From Acidimicrobiales bacterium (lineage in GTDB: Bacteria; Actinomycetota; Acidimicrobiia; Acidimicrobiales; Poriferisodalaceae): a stretch of 64,000 bases of DNA. The notes under the pieces were generated by a model. The model saw nothing but the letters and a program-made list of their open reading frames with translations, did no database searches and had not been told where the DNA came from. The DNA is taken from positions 682,001 to 746,000 of the forward strand of contig JAWKIQ010000003.1 in the NCBI GenBank assembly GCA_041394185.1. The letters are read 5' to 3'. The translations under genes were made by a program, and so were the position numbers. Shown in pieces: positions 37,634-48,100 of this stretch (positions within the stretch are counted from its first letter, which is position 1; the number at the start of each line of letters is the position of its first letter).

Positions 37634-38931
37634 CGGTTCCTCCCCCTGCCGGTTGCAGCACGCAGACCCTGGTCGAGGTCGTACAGGATGTCGTCCAGGT
37701 CTTCCAGACCCACCGATATTCGTACGGTGTCGGCGGCCACACCCGACGCGGTCAGCTGTTCGTCGCTCAGCTGTTGATGAGTGGTCGATGCCGGGTGGAT
37801 GACAAGCGTCTTTGCGTCGCCGACGTTGGCCAGATGACTGATCATCTCGAGGTTCTCTATGAAGCGCGCACCCCCGTCGCGCCCACCTTCGACGCCGAAC
37901 GAGAAGATGGCTCCCGGGCCCTCGGGCATGTATCGCATGGCGCGCTCGTGCCACGGCGAGGAGGACAGGCCCGAGTAGGCGACCCACGTGACCCGATCGT
38001 CGCTGTCGAGCCATTCGGCGACCGCTCGAGCGTTGGCTACGTGCTGACGCATGCGCAGGGGCAGGGTCTCCAGACCCTGCAGAAGCATGAACGCGTTGAA
38101 CGGCGACAAGCTTGCACCGATGTCGCGCAGTTGCTCGACCCTGACCTTGGTGCAGAACGCATACTCGCCGAAGTTCTCGGTGAAGCGCAGCCCGTTGTAG
38201 CTGTCGACCGGCTCGGTGAAGTGGGGGAACCGGCCGTTGGCCCAATCGAATGTGCCCGACTCGACTATGACGCCCCCGATGGACGTGCCATGGCCGCCAA
38301 TGAACTTGGTGGCGGAGTGCACCACCACGTCGGCCCCGAACTCGATGGGTCGGCACAGGTAGGGCGACGAGAAAGTGGCGTCGACGACCAGGGGCAGACC
38401 GTTTCGGTGGGCCATCTCTGCCATCGCTTCGAGGTCGGCCACCGCACCGCTGGGGTTGGCGATTATCTCCGTGTAGACGAGCTTGGTGTTGTCGTCGATG
38501 TACTTCTCGAAGTCGGCGGCGTCGTGTGAGGCGACGAAGCGGGCGTCTACGCCGAGGCGCCGAAGGGTGATGTCGAATTGGGTCACCGTGCCGCCGTACA
38601 GCGAAGCCGATGCCACGAAGTTGTCGCCCGAATCGCACAGCGAGGTGATCGTGAGGAACTCGGCCGCAAGACCCGACGATGTGGCCACCGCCCCGATGCC
38701 GCCTTCCAGCGAGGCCATCCGCTCTTCGAAGGCGGCGACGGTGGGGTTCGAGATGCGACTGTAGATCGTGCCGTATTTCTGCAGCGCGAACAGGTCGGCT
38801 GCGTCTGCTGTGTCCTCGAACACGAAGCTCGTCGACTGGTAAATCGGCACGGCCCGGGCGCCGGTTGTGGGGTCGGGACGCCCGCCCGCGTGAAGCGAAC
38901 GGGTCGCGAATCCCCAACTGTGGTCGTTCAC
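37630..38931 (-). CDS. metY: O-acetylhomoserine sulfhydrylase family enzyme, copy 2
   Basis: 433 residues from GTG 38931. PLP lysine Lys209 (HSATKFIGGHG), YSRISNPTVAAFEERMASLEGG and RISVGLEDLDDI are present. It is only moderately similar to copy 1, so it is an old duplication or has a separate origin. Together with the CoA-binding gene it forms a two-gene operon. One copy may be specialised for O-acetylhomoserine with sulfide and the other for a different acyl-homoserine or thiol; the sequence does not settle this. Confidence 0.9.
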   Translation of the reverse strand: MNDHSWGFATRSLHAGGRPDPTTGARAVPIYQSTSFVFEDTADAADLFALQKYGTIYSRISNPTVAAFEERMASLEGGIGAVATSSGLAAEFLTITSLCDSGDNFVASASLYGGTVTQFDITLRRLGVDARFVASHDAADFEKYIDDNTKLVYTEIIANPSGAVADLEAMAEMAHRNGLPLVVDATFSSPYLCRPIEFGADVVVHSATKFIGGHGTSIGGVIVESGTFDWANGRFPHFTEPVDSYNGLRFTENFGEYAFCTKVRVEQLRDIGASLSPFNAFMLLQGLETLPLRMRQHVANARAVAEWLDSDDRVTWVAYSGLSSSPWHERAMRYMPEGPGAIFSFGVEGGRDGGARFIENLEMISHLANVGDAKTLVIHPASTTHQQLSDEQLTASGVAADTVRISVGLEDLDDILYDLDQGLRAATGRGRNR

Positions 38932-39012
38932 TAGTGCTCCGATCGACGTCGCGGCCCGGCCTCGATCATCGCACGCGGCCCGCCCGGCCGCGAAGACGTC
39001 GGGCCGGGGCGG

Positions 39013-41838
39013 CTAGGTCAGATCGGTACCGCAGAACGAGAACGCAACCGAGTTGGGGTTGGACGTGTCGCCGGTTACGACCGAGTAGTGCAGGATGACC
39101 ACCCGCCCAGGGCTATCGACCGTGAACGAGAGTTCACCAAGACCCACCGGAGTGGGCCCATAGATCGTGTCACCCACCTGGACGTAGACCTGTTCGTGCG
39201 GCTGCCCTGGCGAGCTATCGGGCTCGTTTGTGACGATTCGGATGAACGAACCCGCCTGGGCGTCGAGGCCGCTGTCCCAACGGTCGATCTTGCCGGCCCA
39301 CATGAGCGGTCCGGCTATGTCGGGCACACAAGCGGGAGGCCGAACGACGCCGGTGTAGTGGCTGGGGTCTGCGTCGCTGACAGGCAGCAGGCTCGTACCA
39401 GCCACAAGCGGCACGGCGGTGACGCTACCGACGTTGGCATAGGCGCCCTCGATTGCGGTACCAGTCCATACGCAGCTGTCGGATTCGCCTGCCCCCAGCG
39501 ACGCGATGGTGCAAACCAGCCCCTCGACGTCGTCGGTGACAGCGATGTCGGTCAGGGTGACATTGCCCGAGTTGGTCACTCGGTACAGCCATGTGACCTG
39601 GTCGCCCACATAGATCGATGGGCCCGGTCCCGTGTCGGCATCTTCGCCGTTGGTGGACTTCTCTATGTCGACGGCGGGGTCGACCGACCCGAAATGGTGG
39701 CTCAGGTCGGTGTCCGACACGGTGTCCAGCGTGGTCGATCCGACCTCGGGTATTCCGATAGCCACACCCTCGTTCACATATGGTCCAGGCGCCACGATGA
39801 TGCTCGTGGTGCAGCTATCGGCCTCGCCGGGAGCAAGGCGCGCGATGGTGCAAACCAAGCCGATGTGATCGTCGGTCACCGACACCTCGATCAGGTCGAC
39901 GTTGCCGGTGTTGGTGATCACATATTCGAAGGTCGCGATAGATCCGCTCTGGAGTGTTTCGCCTGGGGCGGCATCGGAGTCGAGGCCGTTGGTCGACTTC
40001 TCGATATCGATGCCCGTTACCACCTCGCCATAGTGGTGGCTGGGGTCCGAATCGGTCACCGGATCGAAGCGCAGCGCGCCAAAGGCCGGCACCGCCGTGA
40101 CAGTGCCGATGTTGGCGTAGGGACCTGGCACCACGGTGGCCTGTGCCTCGCACGAAGCGCTCGACGCCACGGCGATCCGGTCGATGCGACAGATCTCGCC
40201 GAGCACGTCGTCGACGACGATCACGTCGACGAGGTCCACGTTTCCTGGGTTGACGATGACGTACTCGAACCTAGCCAGCGAACCGCTGACCAGCGTTTCA
40301 CCGGGGCCCGAATCGGAGTCGAGGCCGTTGGTCGACTTCTCCAGGACAACGCCCGACCTGACGGCCCCGAAGTGGTGGCTGGCATCGGAATCGAAGACCT
40401 GGTCGAGTTGCCTTCCGTGAATGGTCGGCGTCGCCGTGACCGAGCCGGTGTTCACGTATTGGCCCGGCTGAACCACGGCGGTGGTCGAGCACTGGTCGGT
40501 TTCGCCGGGGGCCAGCGTCGCAAAGGTGCATATCGGTCCCAGCACGTCGTCGACTACAGCAACGTCGATCAGTTCGAGATTGCCGTCGTTGGTGACGACG
40601 TACGTGAACGCGGCCTCGGACCCCGGAGTCAGCTCGGGCCCTGGCGCGGTGTCGGCGTCGTCGCCATTGGTCGACTTCTCGATGTCGATCGACGGGTCGT
40701 GGGGAACCAGGCCGGCGTCGAGGTCGAGTCGTTCGTCGCCCTGCTCGACCGTGAAGCTCGACGTGAAGCCGGTCACCAGGTCGGCATCGCTGTCGTCGGT
40801 GCCTCCGGGCCCTCGATGGGTGAACGAATGGTCGGGCAACAGACCGAACCGCACCTGATACGAGTCCGGGCGGGCTGCGAATTCGTACTCACCGGCGGCA
40901 TCGGTGGTCGCGGTGGCCACGACGTTGCCCAGAGCGTCTATGAGGTCGACCTTCACGCCCTGAGCCCCGGTTTCGCCAGGATCCTGTATGCCGTCGAAGT
41001 CGTTGTCGATCCAGACCTTGTCACCGATTCTGGCGTCGAGCCTCACCTCGGCGCCAACACCTGCAGTCGGCACGAACTCGGCGCCGATGCCGGCCGAAGA
41101 GCTAGAACCCACGTGGGCGTTGACGTTGAAGTCGAGGCTGTCGTCTTCGAGCCCCAGCGAAACCGCCAACTCGGAGAAACGCGGAATCGACACGGTCAAG
41201 TCCGGTGATGCAGGGGTTGGAGCCGCGGGCGCACCCGAGTTGTGTTGTGGCAACGAGACGCCATAGGCACCGCCGAACGAAGGGAAGAAGCTGAAGGGGC
41301 CGCCGGTGTGCGCTGCGACGTTGTAGCCAGACAATGGACTGCCCGAGGCAACGCCGGCGATGGCATCGAACGCGCCGTCCTGGTCGACGTCGATCAGAAG
41401 GGAGAAGTGTTCGCCCCCGCCGAATTCGATCTCGTCGACGCCGCCCAGCCCGGCCAGTATCAGGCCGGTCGTCGAAGGATCTCCATCACCGTCGGCATCG
41501 CCGACCACCCCGGGGCCGTCGAAGGTCACCGTCAACACGTCGGTTGCATCGTCGTAGGTCACGACCAAGCCAGCCAGGTCGTAGCCGCTGATGCGGCCGT
41601 CGATGTACTGGATCGGCATGCCGACGTCGCCAACCCCGCCGGGGTCCGAGATCACCACTGGGGGGTTCGAAGCAAAGGCTGTCATCTGGCTGCCGACGGC
41701 GGTGGAGCGCTCGATGCTGATGCCGGCCACCTGGCCTTCTATTGCCGGTGCGCCGGTCGAGGACGACACAGCCATCAGCGCCACGGTTGCGACGGCACCC
41801 CATCCGAGAACTCGGCCTATTGGACTTTGTGCAGACAT
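39013..41838 (-). CDS. Secreted SdrD-B/DUF11-type repeat protein
   Basis: 941 residues from ATG 41838 after AGGGGA. The signal peptide (GWGAVATVALMAVSSSTGAPA) is followed by a ~230-residue domain with Asp-rich calcium-like loops (DADGDGDPSTTG, DVDQDGAFD). An SdrD-B (CNA-B-like) domain follows from about residue 265 (IGDKVWIDNDFDGIQDPGE). Four ~113-residue DUF11-like repeats each start (D/L)IEKSTNG and end D-(S/A)-D-x-SHH(F/Y)G, each with two cysteines that could form an internal disulfide. A ~105-residue C-terminal domain has its own Cys pair. There is no LPXTG or membrane anchor, so attachment is unclear. Likely a cell-surface stalk or adhesin. Confidence 0.82.
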   Translation of the reverse strand: MSAQSPIGRVLGWGAVATVALMAVSSSTGAPAIEGQVAGISIERSTAVGSQMTAFASNPPVVISDPGGVGDVGMPIQYIDGRISGYDLAGLVVTYDDATDVLTVTFDGPGVVGDADGDGDPSTTGLILAGLGGVDEIEFGGGEHFSLLIDVDQDGAFDAIAGVASGSPLSGYNVAAHTGGPFSFFPSFGGAYGVSLPQHNSGAPAAPTPASPDLTVSIPRFSELAVSLGLEDDSLDFNVNAHVGSSSSAGIGAEFVPTAGVGAEVRLDARIGDKVWIDNDFDGIQDPGETGAQGVKVDLIDALGNVVATATTDAAGEYEFAARPDSYQVRFGLLPDHSFTHRGPGGTDDSDADLVTGFTSSFTVEQGDERLDLDAGLVPHDPSIDIEKSTNGDDADTAPGPELTPGSEAAFTYVVTNDGNLELIDVAVVDDVLGPICTFATLAPGETDQCSTTAVVQPGQYVNTGSVTATPTIHGRQLDQVFDSDASHHFGAVRSGVVLEKSTNGLDSDSGPGETLVSGSLARFEYVIVNPGNVDLVDVIVVDDVLGEICRIDRIAVASSASCEAQATVVPGPYANIGTVTAVPAFGALRFDPVTDSDPSHHYGEVVTGIDIEKSTNGLDSDAAPGETLQSGSIATFEYVITNTGNVDLIEVSVTDDHIGLVCTIARLAPGEADSCTTSIIVAPGPYVNEGVAIGIPEVGSTTLDTVSDTDLSHHFGSVDPAVDIEKSTNGEDADTGPGPSIYVGDQVTWLYRVTNSGNVTLTDIAVTDDVEGLVCTIASLGAGESDSCVWTGTAIEGAYANVGSVTAVPLVAGTSLLPVSDADPSHYTGVVRPPACVPDIAGPLMWAGKIDRWDSGLDAQAGSFIRIVTNEPDSSPGQPHEQVYVQVGDTIYGPTPVGLGELSFTVDSPGRVVILHYSVVTGDTSNPNSVAFSFCGTDLT
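39350..40690 (-). repeat. Four ~339-bp tandem coding repeats
   Basis: The segment coding IEKSTNG recurs near 40676, 40339, 39999 and 39660, at spacings of 337, 340 and 339 bases. Repeats are diverged at DNA level but uniform in length. Confidence 0.8.
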
Positions 41839-41987
41839 GTCGGTCCCCTCAGAGCTTCGTCATGGCACGTCGACCGGCGCACAGCGCTGCTAAGGGGCCG
41901 ATGAACAGGTTCCTTGCCAACCGGGAATGTGAACCGCGAGGCCGCCTGCTTCGTTCGACCGTCACAGGCACCGAATAGGTTGAGGGC

Positions 41988-44900
41988 GTGAGTCTTCGAG
42001 TCGTCGTAACCGAGTACGGGCCGCGGGCGGGTTCGGTCTTGCGCCGCCTCGTGTCGCAGGCCAAGGCCGACGATCCGCTGGCACCGGTCACGATCATCGT
42101 CTCGTCGAACTATGTAGGCGTCTCGGTGAGGCGGGCGATGGCCCGCCAGCAGATCACAGACGCTGGAGTCGGCATCGCCGGCATAGACCTGATCACCACC
42201 TATCGGCTCGCCGAGCTGATCGGGGCACCCGACCTGGCCGCAATGGGACGGCGCCCGGTTTCCAATCCGGTCGTCGCCGCGGCGATCAGGCAGGTCTTGG
42301 CCGGCCGGCGCTCGATGTTCTCGGCGGTACGAGAACACCCGTCGACCGAGCGCCAGCTGTTGCGCGTACACCGCGAGCTGCGCGACCTCAGCGACCCACA
42401 GCTGGACCTGCTGGCTGATCAATCCAGCCGGGCTGCCGATGTGGTCTCCATCCACAGACAGACCGAACAGGCCTTGGCCGCCGACTGGTACGACGAATTC
42501 GACCTGTTCGATGTTGCGACCTCACTTATCGACGCCGACCCAGACCAAGTGGCCAGGCGCGGCCGCATCATCGTTCACCTGCCCAAGACCCTGACAGCGG
42601 CCGCCGCTCGGCTGCTAACCACCATCGCTCGGCACAACGATGTCGTGGTGCTTGTCGGCACAACCGGACACCCGCGCGCCGACCAGTCGGCGCGCACTAT
42701 CTGCGCCCAGCTCAACGTGTCTTTGCCCGAGGTCGCGGCCGAGGTGCCCGTTGCCTCCAACATCGTGTCGGTCTCAGACGCCGACGACGAGGTTCGAACG
42801 GTCGTGCGGTCGCTGATCCGGGCGGTCGTCGACGGCACGCCGCTGGAACGCATGGCCGTCGTGTTCGGCTCGGCCGACCCATACGCAAGGCTGCTGGCCG
42901 AACAGCTCGACGCCGCAGGTGTTCCGTTCAACGGGCAGGCGATACACGAGGTGGGTCACAGCGTCGTCGGGCGCACGTTGCGTTGTCTCTTGTCGCTGTC
43001 GGACCACGGCTACAGCCGGGCCGACGTCATGGCGCTGCTCTCCTCGGCCCCCATCAGGCAAGTCGCCGACGCGCCAGGCATCACCCCCACCGCCGACTGG
43101 GAGCGTCTCAGCCGCGAGGCCGGCATCACCCGCTCGCCAGAGCAGTGGAATCAGCGCCTCGAGCGCGTCATCGCCGATGCCCGCACCCAACTCGAGTCGG
43201 TCGACGAACACGACGATCGCCCAGATCGTTCGGCGCGACGGCGGCGCGCCGTGCGCCAGATGCGCTCGGCGGCCGAGCTGGCCCGGTTCGTGGCCGAACT
43301 GGTCGCCCTGACCGATCCGGGCGCCGTGCCCAGCTCGTGGCCCGAAAAATGTGCCTGGGCCCGCTCGCTGCTCAATCGATATCTGGGATCAGACCAGCGC
43401 CACTGGCCAGACCACGAGATCGAAGCAGCCGATCGAATCGACGCCGCACTAGACCGGCTGGCCGGCCTGGGCGAGATAGAGCTCGCCCCCACCCTCGGAA
43501 CGTTCCGACGCGCACTCGACGCAGAGCTCGAGGCCGGATTGGGCCGAAGCGGCACCTTCGGAGAAGGTGTGTTCGTAGGTCATCCGGGTCAGCTCGCGGG
43601 CCTCGAGCTCGACGCGGTGTTTGTTCTGGGGCTTGCCGAAGGGGTGTTCCCCGCAACCAGACGAGACGATTCGCTACTGCCTGACCACGAGCGCGCGGTC
43701 CTCGACGGCGCTCTGGCGCTGGTCTCGGGCCGCCTCGACGACGAACACCGAGACTTCCTGGCTGCGCTGGCCTCGGCCTCGGGCAAACGGGTCTTGTCGT
43801 TTCCAAGGGGTGACCTGCGAAAGAGCGCCGAACGGGTGCCAAGCCGATGGCTCCTGGACACGGCGGGCGCACTCGCCGAGCGGCGGGTATGGAGCGAGGA
43901 GTTCGCTGCCGTCGCCTCGGCCGGCGATTGGGCGCACGAGATTCCCAGCTTCGTCGCAGGAATACGCGACGCGCCCTTTCCGGCTACCGATCAGGAGTAC
44001 GAGGCCCAGCGCCTGCTCAACCGGTTGGCCGCCGAGGGGGTCGGCGCCGATCTCGCAGCCGATCCATTGGCCCGTCGCGAACCTGCCTTCAGGCGCGGCG
44101 CCGAGCTGATAGCCGCCAGGGCCTCGCGCTCGTTCACCCGGTTCGACGGCAACCTCACCTCGGTGTTCACCGCGCCCAGAGGCGACCATTCCGACCATCC
44201 GGTCTTTTCTCCCACCCGGCTCGAGACCTGGGCGTCGTGTCCCCACGCGTACCTGATGCGGTACGCGCTCGGCATCGAGCCCATCGAGCGCCCAGACGAG
44301 GCGACACGAATCTCGGCGCTCGACAAGGGCAGCCTCATCCACTCGGCCTTGGACGAGTTCGTCAACACCGAGCTGTCCCAAGGGCTGGTGCCCGACGCCG
44401 GCAGGCCCTGGTCGCCAGAGGCGCGCCAGCGCCTGCGCCACATCGTCGATCACCACTGCGACCTTGCCGAGAGCCGAGGATTGGTCGGCAAGCGGCTCTT
44501 CTGGCAACGCGACCGCAAACGCATCGTCTCAGATGTCCTCGCTGTGCTCGATAACGAACTGAGGCGCGAGCACCAGGGGCGACTGGTTGCAGCCGAGCTC
44601 GCATTCGGGCTCGGCGACTCGAGCCCTCTGCGGCATCGGCTGCGAGACGGTCGCACGATTGACATCAGAGGCAGCGCAGACCGCGTCGAGATCGCGCCCG
44701 ACGGCTCGATCATCGTCATCGACTACAAGACCGGCAGCAGCCGGGGCTTCACCGACATCAAGCGCGATGTCGACAAGACCGCGAACGGCACGAAGCTCCA
44801 GCTACCCGTGTATGCCTTGGCAGCCAGACGCGAACACGGCGACCAGTCGACCCCGGTTCGGGCGATGTATTGGTTCATAACCTCGAAAGCGAACTACCAG

Positions 44901-45182
44901 TCGATCGGGTTCGAACTCGACGACGATGCCCTCGGTCGTTTCGACGAGGTCCTCGCGACGATCCTCGACGGCCTCGAACAGGGTGTGTTCCCGGCCAGAC
45001 CCAGCGGAGAGAGCTTCGAGTTCTTCGTCAGCTGTGACTACTGCGATCCAGATCATCTCGGCTCGGGCGCCCGGCGGCGCGAGTGGGAGCGCAAACGTAC
45101 AGACCCGCTGCTGCGGCCATACCGCGAGTTGGCCGAGCCCGAACTCCTGCTCGACATGGCCGATACCCCGGGCGCGCCATGA
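41988..45182 (+). CDS. addB: AddB-like PD-(D/E)XK nuclease/helicase-fold subunit
   Basis: 1064 residues from GTG 41988. It has a UvrD-like inactive motor fold (FNGQAIHEVGHSVVGRTLRCLL, VGHPGQLAGLELDAVFVLGLAEGVFP) and a C-terminal nuclease (IDYKTGSSRGF near residues 912-922). The N-terminal phosphate loop reads YGPRAGSVLRRL, without the Walker Lys. Cys751, Cys1016 and Cys1019 match three ligands of the AddB Fe-S cluster, but the fourth position (1025) is Gly. It overlaps addA, giving a heterodimer for processing double-strand breaks; the mycobacterial AdnA is the alternative name. Confidence 0.85.
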   Translation: MSLRVVVTEYGPRAGSVLRRLVSQAKADDPLAPVTIIVSSNYVGVSVRRAMARQQITDAGVGIAGIDLITTYRLAELIGAPDLAAMGRRPVSNPVVAAAIRQVLAGRRSMFSAVREHPSTERQLLRVHRELRDLSDPQLDLLADQSSRAADVVSIHRQTEQALAADWYDEFDLFDVATSLIDADPDQVARRGRIIVHLPKTLTAAAARLLTTIARHNDVVVLVGTTGHPRADQSARTICAQLNVSLPEVAAEVPVASNIVSVSDADDEVRTVVRSLIRAVVDGTPLERMAVVFGSADPYARLLAEQLDAAGVPFNGQAIHEVGHSVVGRTLRCLLSLSDHGYSRADVMALLSSAPIRQVADAPGITPTADWERLSREAGITRSPEQWNQRLERVIADARTQLESVDEHDDRPDRSARRRRAVRQMRSAAELARFVAELVALTDPGAVPSSWPEKCAWARSLLNRYLGSDQRHWPDHEIEAADRIDAALDRLAGLGEIELAPTLGTFRRALDAELEAGLGRSGTFGEGVFVGHPGQLAGLELDAVFVLGLAEGVFPATRRDDSLLPDHERAVLDGALALVSGRLDDEHRDFLAALASASGKRVLSFPRGDLRKSAERVPSRWLLDTAGALAERRVWSEEFAAVASAGDWAHEIPSFVAGIRDAPFPATDQEYEAQRLLNRLAAEGVGADLAADPLARREPAFRRGAELIAARASRSFTRFDGNLTSVFTAPRGDHSDHPVFSPTRLETWASCPHAYLMRYALGIEPIERPDEATRISALDKGSLIHSALDEFVNTELSQGLVPDAGRPWSPEARQRLRHIVDHHCDLAESRGLVGKRLFWQRDRKRIVSDVLAVLDNELRREHQGRLVAAELAFGLGDSSPLRHRLRDGRTIDIRGSADRVEIAPDGSIIVIDYKTGSSRGFTDIKRDVDKTANGTKLQLPVYALAARREHGDQSTPVRAMYWFITSKANYQSIGFELDDDALGRFDEVLATILDGLEQGVFPARPSGESFEFFVSCDYCDPDHLGSGARRREWERKRTDPLLRPYRELAEPELLLDMADTPGAP

Positions 45183-48100
45183 GCCAGCTCGATCTCTTCT
45201 CCCAGTTCGAACCAGAACCCCAGCCACCAGACCTCGACAACATCGAGTCGAGCGAGGCCGACACCACCCAGCGGGTTCCGGCCGACCAAGCGGCTCGCGA
45301 CCAGATCGCTCATCGGCTCGATTCGACCATGTTCGTCGAGGCCGGGGCCGGGTCGGGCAAGACCAGCGCGCTGGTTCAAAGGGTCATACAGCTGGTTGCC
45401 TCCGGCGTCGAGATGCGCCACATCGCAGCCATCACCTTCACCGAGAAAGCTGCGCTCGAGCTGCGCGATCGGGTTCGGCGCAAGCTCGAGGAGACCGCCG
45501 ACGAAACCACCGATGCCCTCTTGGCCGAGCGGTGCAGCGCAGCCCTCGACCAGGTCGACGGGGCGGCCATCTCGACCCTGCACGCCTTTGCCCAGCGGGT
45601 TCTCAGCGAGCACCCCGTCGAGGCGGGCCTGCCGCCCAGCATCGAGGTCCTCGACGAGATCAGCAGCCAGGTCGCCTTCGACGAACGCTGGAGGAGCTTC
45701 CTCGACGAGTTGCTAGACGACGACGACCAGGCCGAGCTGTTGTTGTTGGCAGACACGCTCGGCATCCGGCTCGACGTACACCTGCGAGACGTCGCAATCG
45801 CCTTTCGCGACAACTGGGACCTGGTCGCGGAGGCCGACCAATCGACGGGTCCCCTCAGCAGGCCTCGCATACAACCAATCCTCGATCGAATCGCCCAGAT
45901 CGACGACCTCACCGACCAGTGCAAGAGCGCAGACGACAAGCTGTTGACCTGGATCCCAAACCTGGTTCGGTGGGGACAGGTGTTGGAATCGACCGACGAC
46001 GTGCTCGATCTGGTCGAGGTGTTGCGGTCGCCGCCCGGCGGCCGGCTCAACGGCACCGCCAAGAATTGGCGGTGCGACGTCGACGACGTCAGAGCCCTGA
46101 TTCGGTCTGCCCAACAGATGGCCGCAGACGAGGTGGCTCGCCTCACCGACAGCACCATCCGTCGGCTGGCATCGGTGGTGGCGGGGTTCACTCTCGAGCA
46201 CGTCGAAGACCGGCGCACCAATGGCAGGCTCGAGTTCCACGACCTGCTGGTGCTCGCCCGCCAGATGCTTCGCAACCCCCAGACCGGGTGGCAGACGCGC
46301 CAGGCGCTTCGCGGCCGCTACCGCCGCTTGCTACTCGACGAATTCCAAGACACCGATCCAATCCAGATCGACCTGGCGGTGCTGATCGCCAGCGCAGACC
46401 CTGATGCCGGCACAAAGCCCTGGAATCAGATACCAACCGAGGCCGGCCGCCTGTTCTTCGTGGGCGACCCCAAGCAGTCGATCTACAGGTTCCGCAGGGC
46501 CGATGTGTCGCTGTTCCTGGAGGCCAGGAACACGTTCTCGGACAGCCCGGTAAGCCTGGACACGAACTTCCGCACGGTCTCGCCCGTTATCGAGTGGGTC
46601 AACACCGTGTTCTCCGAGCTGATACGCGGCGAGGCCGACCGGCAGCCCGAATACCAATCACTCCTTGCGTGGCGCCCGCCCCTGTCCGAAAAGACCAACC
46701 ACGTGACCGTGCTGGGGGCGACCGAACACGGCGAACTGTCTGCCGACGAACTTCGCCGCGCCGAAGCCCAAGACGTGGCTGCAGTGATCGGGCAGGCGCT
46801 GGACCAGGGTTGGCAGGTCCACGACGAGGACTCCGGCACCTGGCGGCCGTGTCGACCCAACGACATCACCGTCCTGCTGCCGGCCCGGACCTCGTTGCCG
46901 GCTCTCGAGCGTGCGCTCGAGAGCGCCCAGATCGACTATCGAGCCGAGAGCTCTTCGCTGGTCTGGAGCACGGCCGAGATTCGCGAATTGATGGCCGTTC
47001 TGCGAGCGGTCGATGACCCCACCGACGAACTGTCGCTGGCCACCGCGCTGCGCTCGGCGGCCTATGGATGCGGCGACGACGACCTCTTTCGTTGGCGGCG
47101 TGTTCATGGCGGAACGTGGAACCATCAAGCCGATCCCCCACCCGGAATCGCCGCAGACGACCCGGTCGCCCAAGCAATGCTGCACCTGGGCGAGCTGCAC
47201 CGGGCACGCATGTGGACCACGCCCAGCGCGCTGATCGAGCGCATCATCCGAGAGCGTCGGCTCCTCGAGCTCGGGGTTGCCCGCAGCCGACCTCGCGACG
47301 TATGGCGCCGCCTGAGATTCGTCCAGGACCAAGCGCGCGCTTACGTCGACAGCGAGGGTGGTGGTCTGAGGCAGTTCATCTCATGGGCCACGCTGCAGAG
47401 CGCAGAGGGATCTCGCGTAGCCGAGACGCTTCTGCCCGAAACCGACGCCGACGCGGTCCGAATCATGACCATCCACGCCTCGAAGGGCCTCGAGTTTCCC
47501 ATCACCGTTCTCTCGGGCCTCACCACGGCGGGTTCCGCCAGGCGCGCCGGCGTTCAGGTCGCCTTCCCTCGAGGCGGCGACGTGGTCATCAAGATGAGCA
47601 AAGACCTCGCCACCGCCGACTACGACGAGTTCAAGCCCATCGACGAACAGATGGATCACCTCGAGCGGCTCCGGCTGCTGTACGTAGGGGCCACCCGGGC
47701 CCGCGATCATCTAGTCGTATCTCTTCACCGCTCTGCACGGCAGCGCAACAAGAACAACGCCGAGCGGCCGGCCAACCTCTTGTCAGGTGCGCAACTCATC
47801 GAGGCCGCCGCGTCGCGCGGCAACGCCAACCACGCAGTTTTTGCGCCGTCGCCGACACCACAGCGCAGCGCGGGTCAACCCAGCCCCGACACCGCCGACA
47901 CCATCGATCGTCCCAGTTGGGAGACCGCCCGTTCAGCCGCACTGGCCCGCGGCGCGGTCTCGTCGACTCTGGCCGCCACCACCATCGCAAAGTACGCAAC
48001 GCCCCGGACCGACCAGGCGACAGAATCCGTCGTGGACCCCGGAATGCAGAAGGGCCCTCGCGACATCGACCTCCCGCCCTGGAACAAGGGCCGCTACGGA

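Noticed and set aside
39088..41208. 706-codon open frame on the plus strand
   Set aside because: Antisense shadow of the secreted repeat protein. High GC and repeated codons keep the opposite strand open, and there is no ribosome site or known motif.
45083..45178. Longer N-terminus of the AddA-like protein from 45083
   Set aside because: It lies wholly inside addB, is Arg/Pro-rich, and the ATGA overlap at 45179 gives the usual coupled start.
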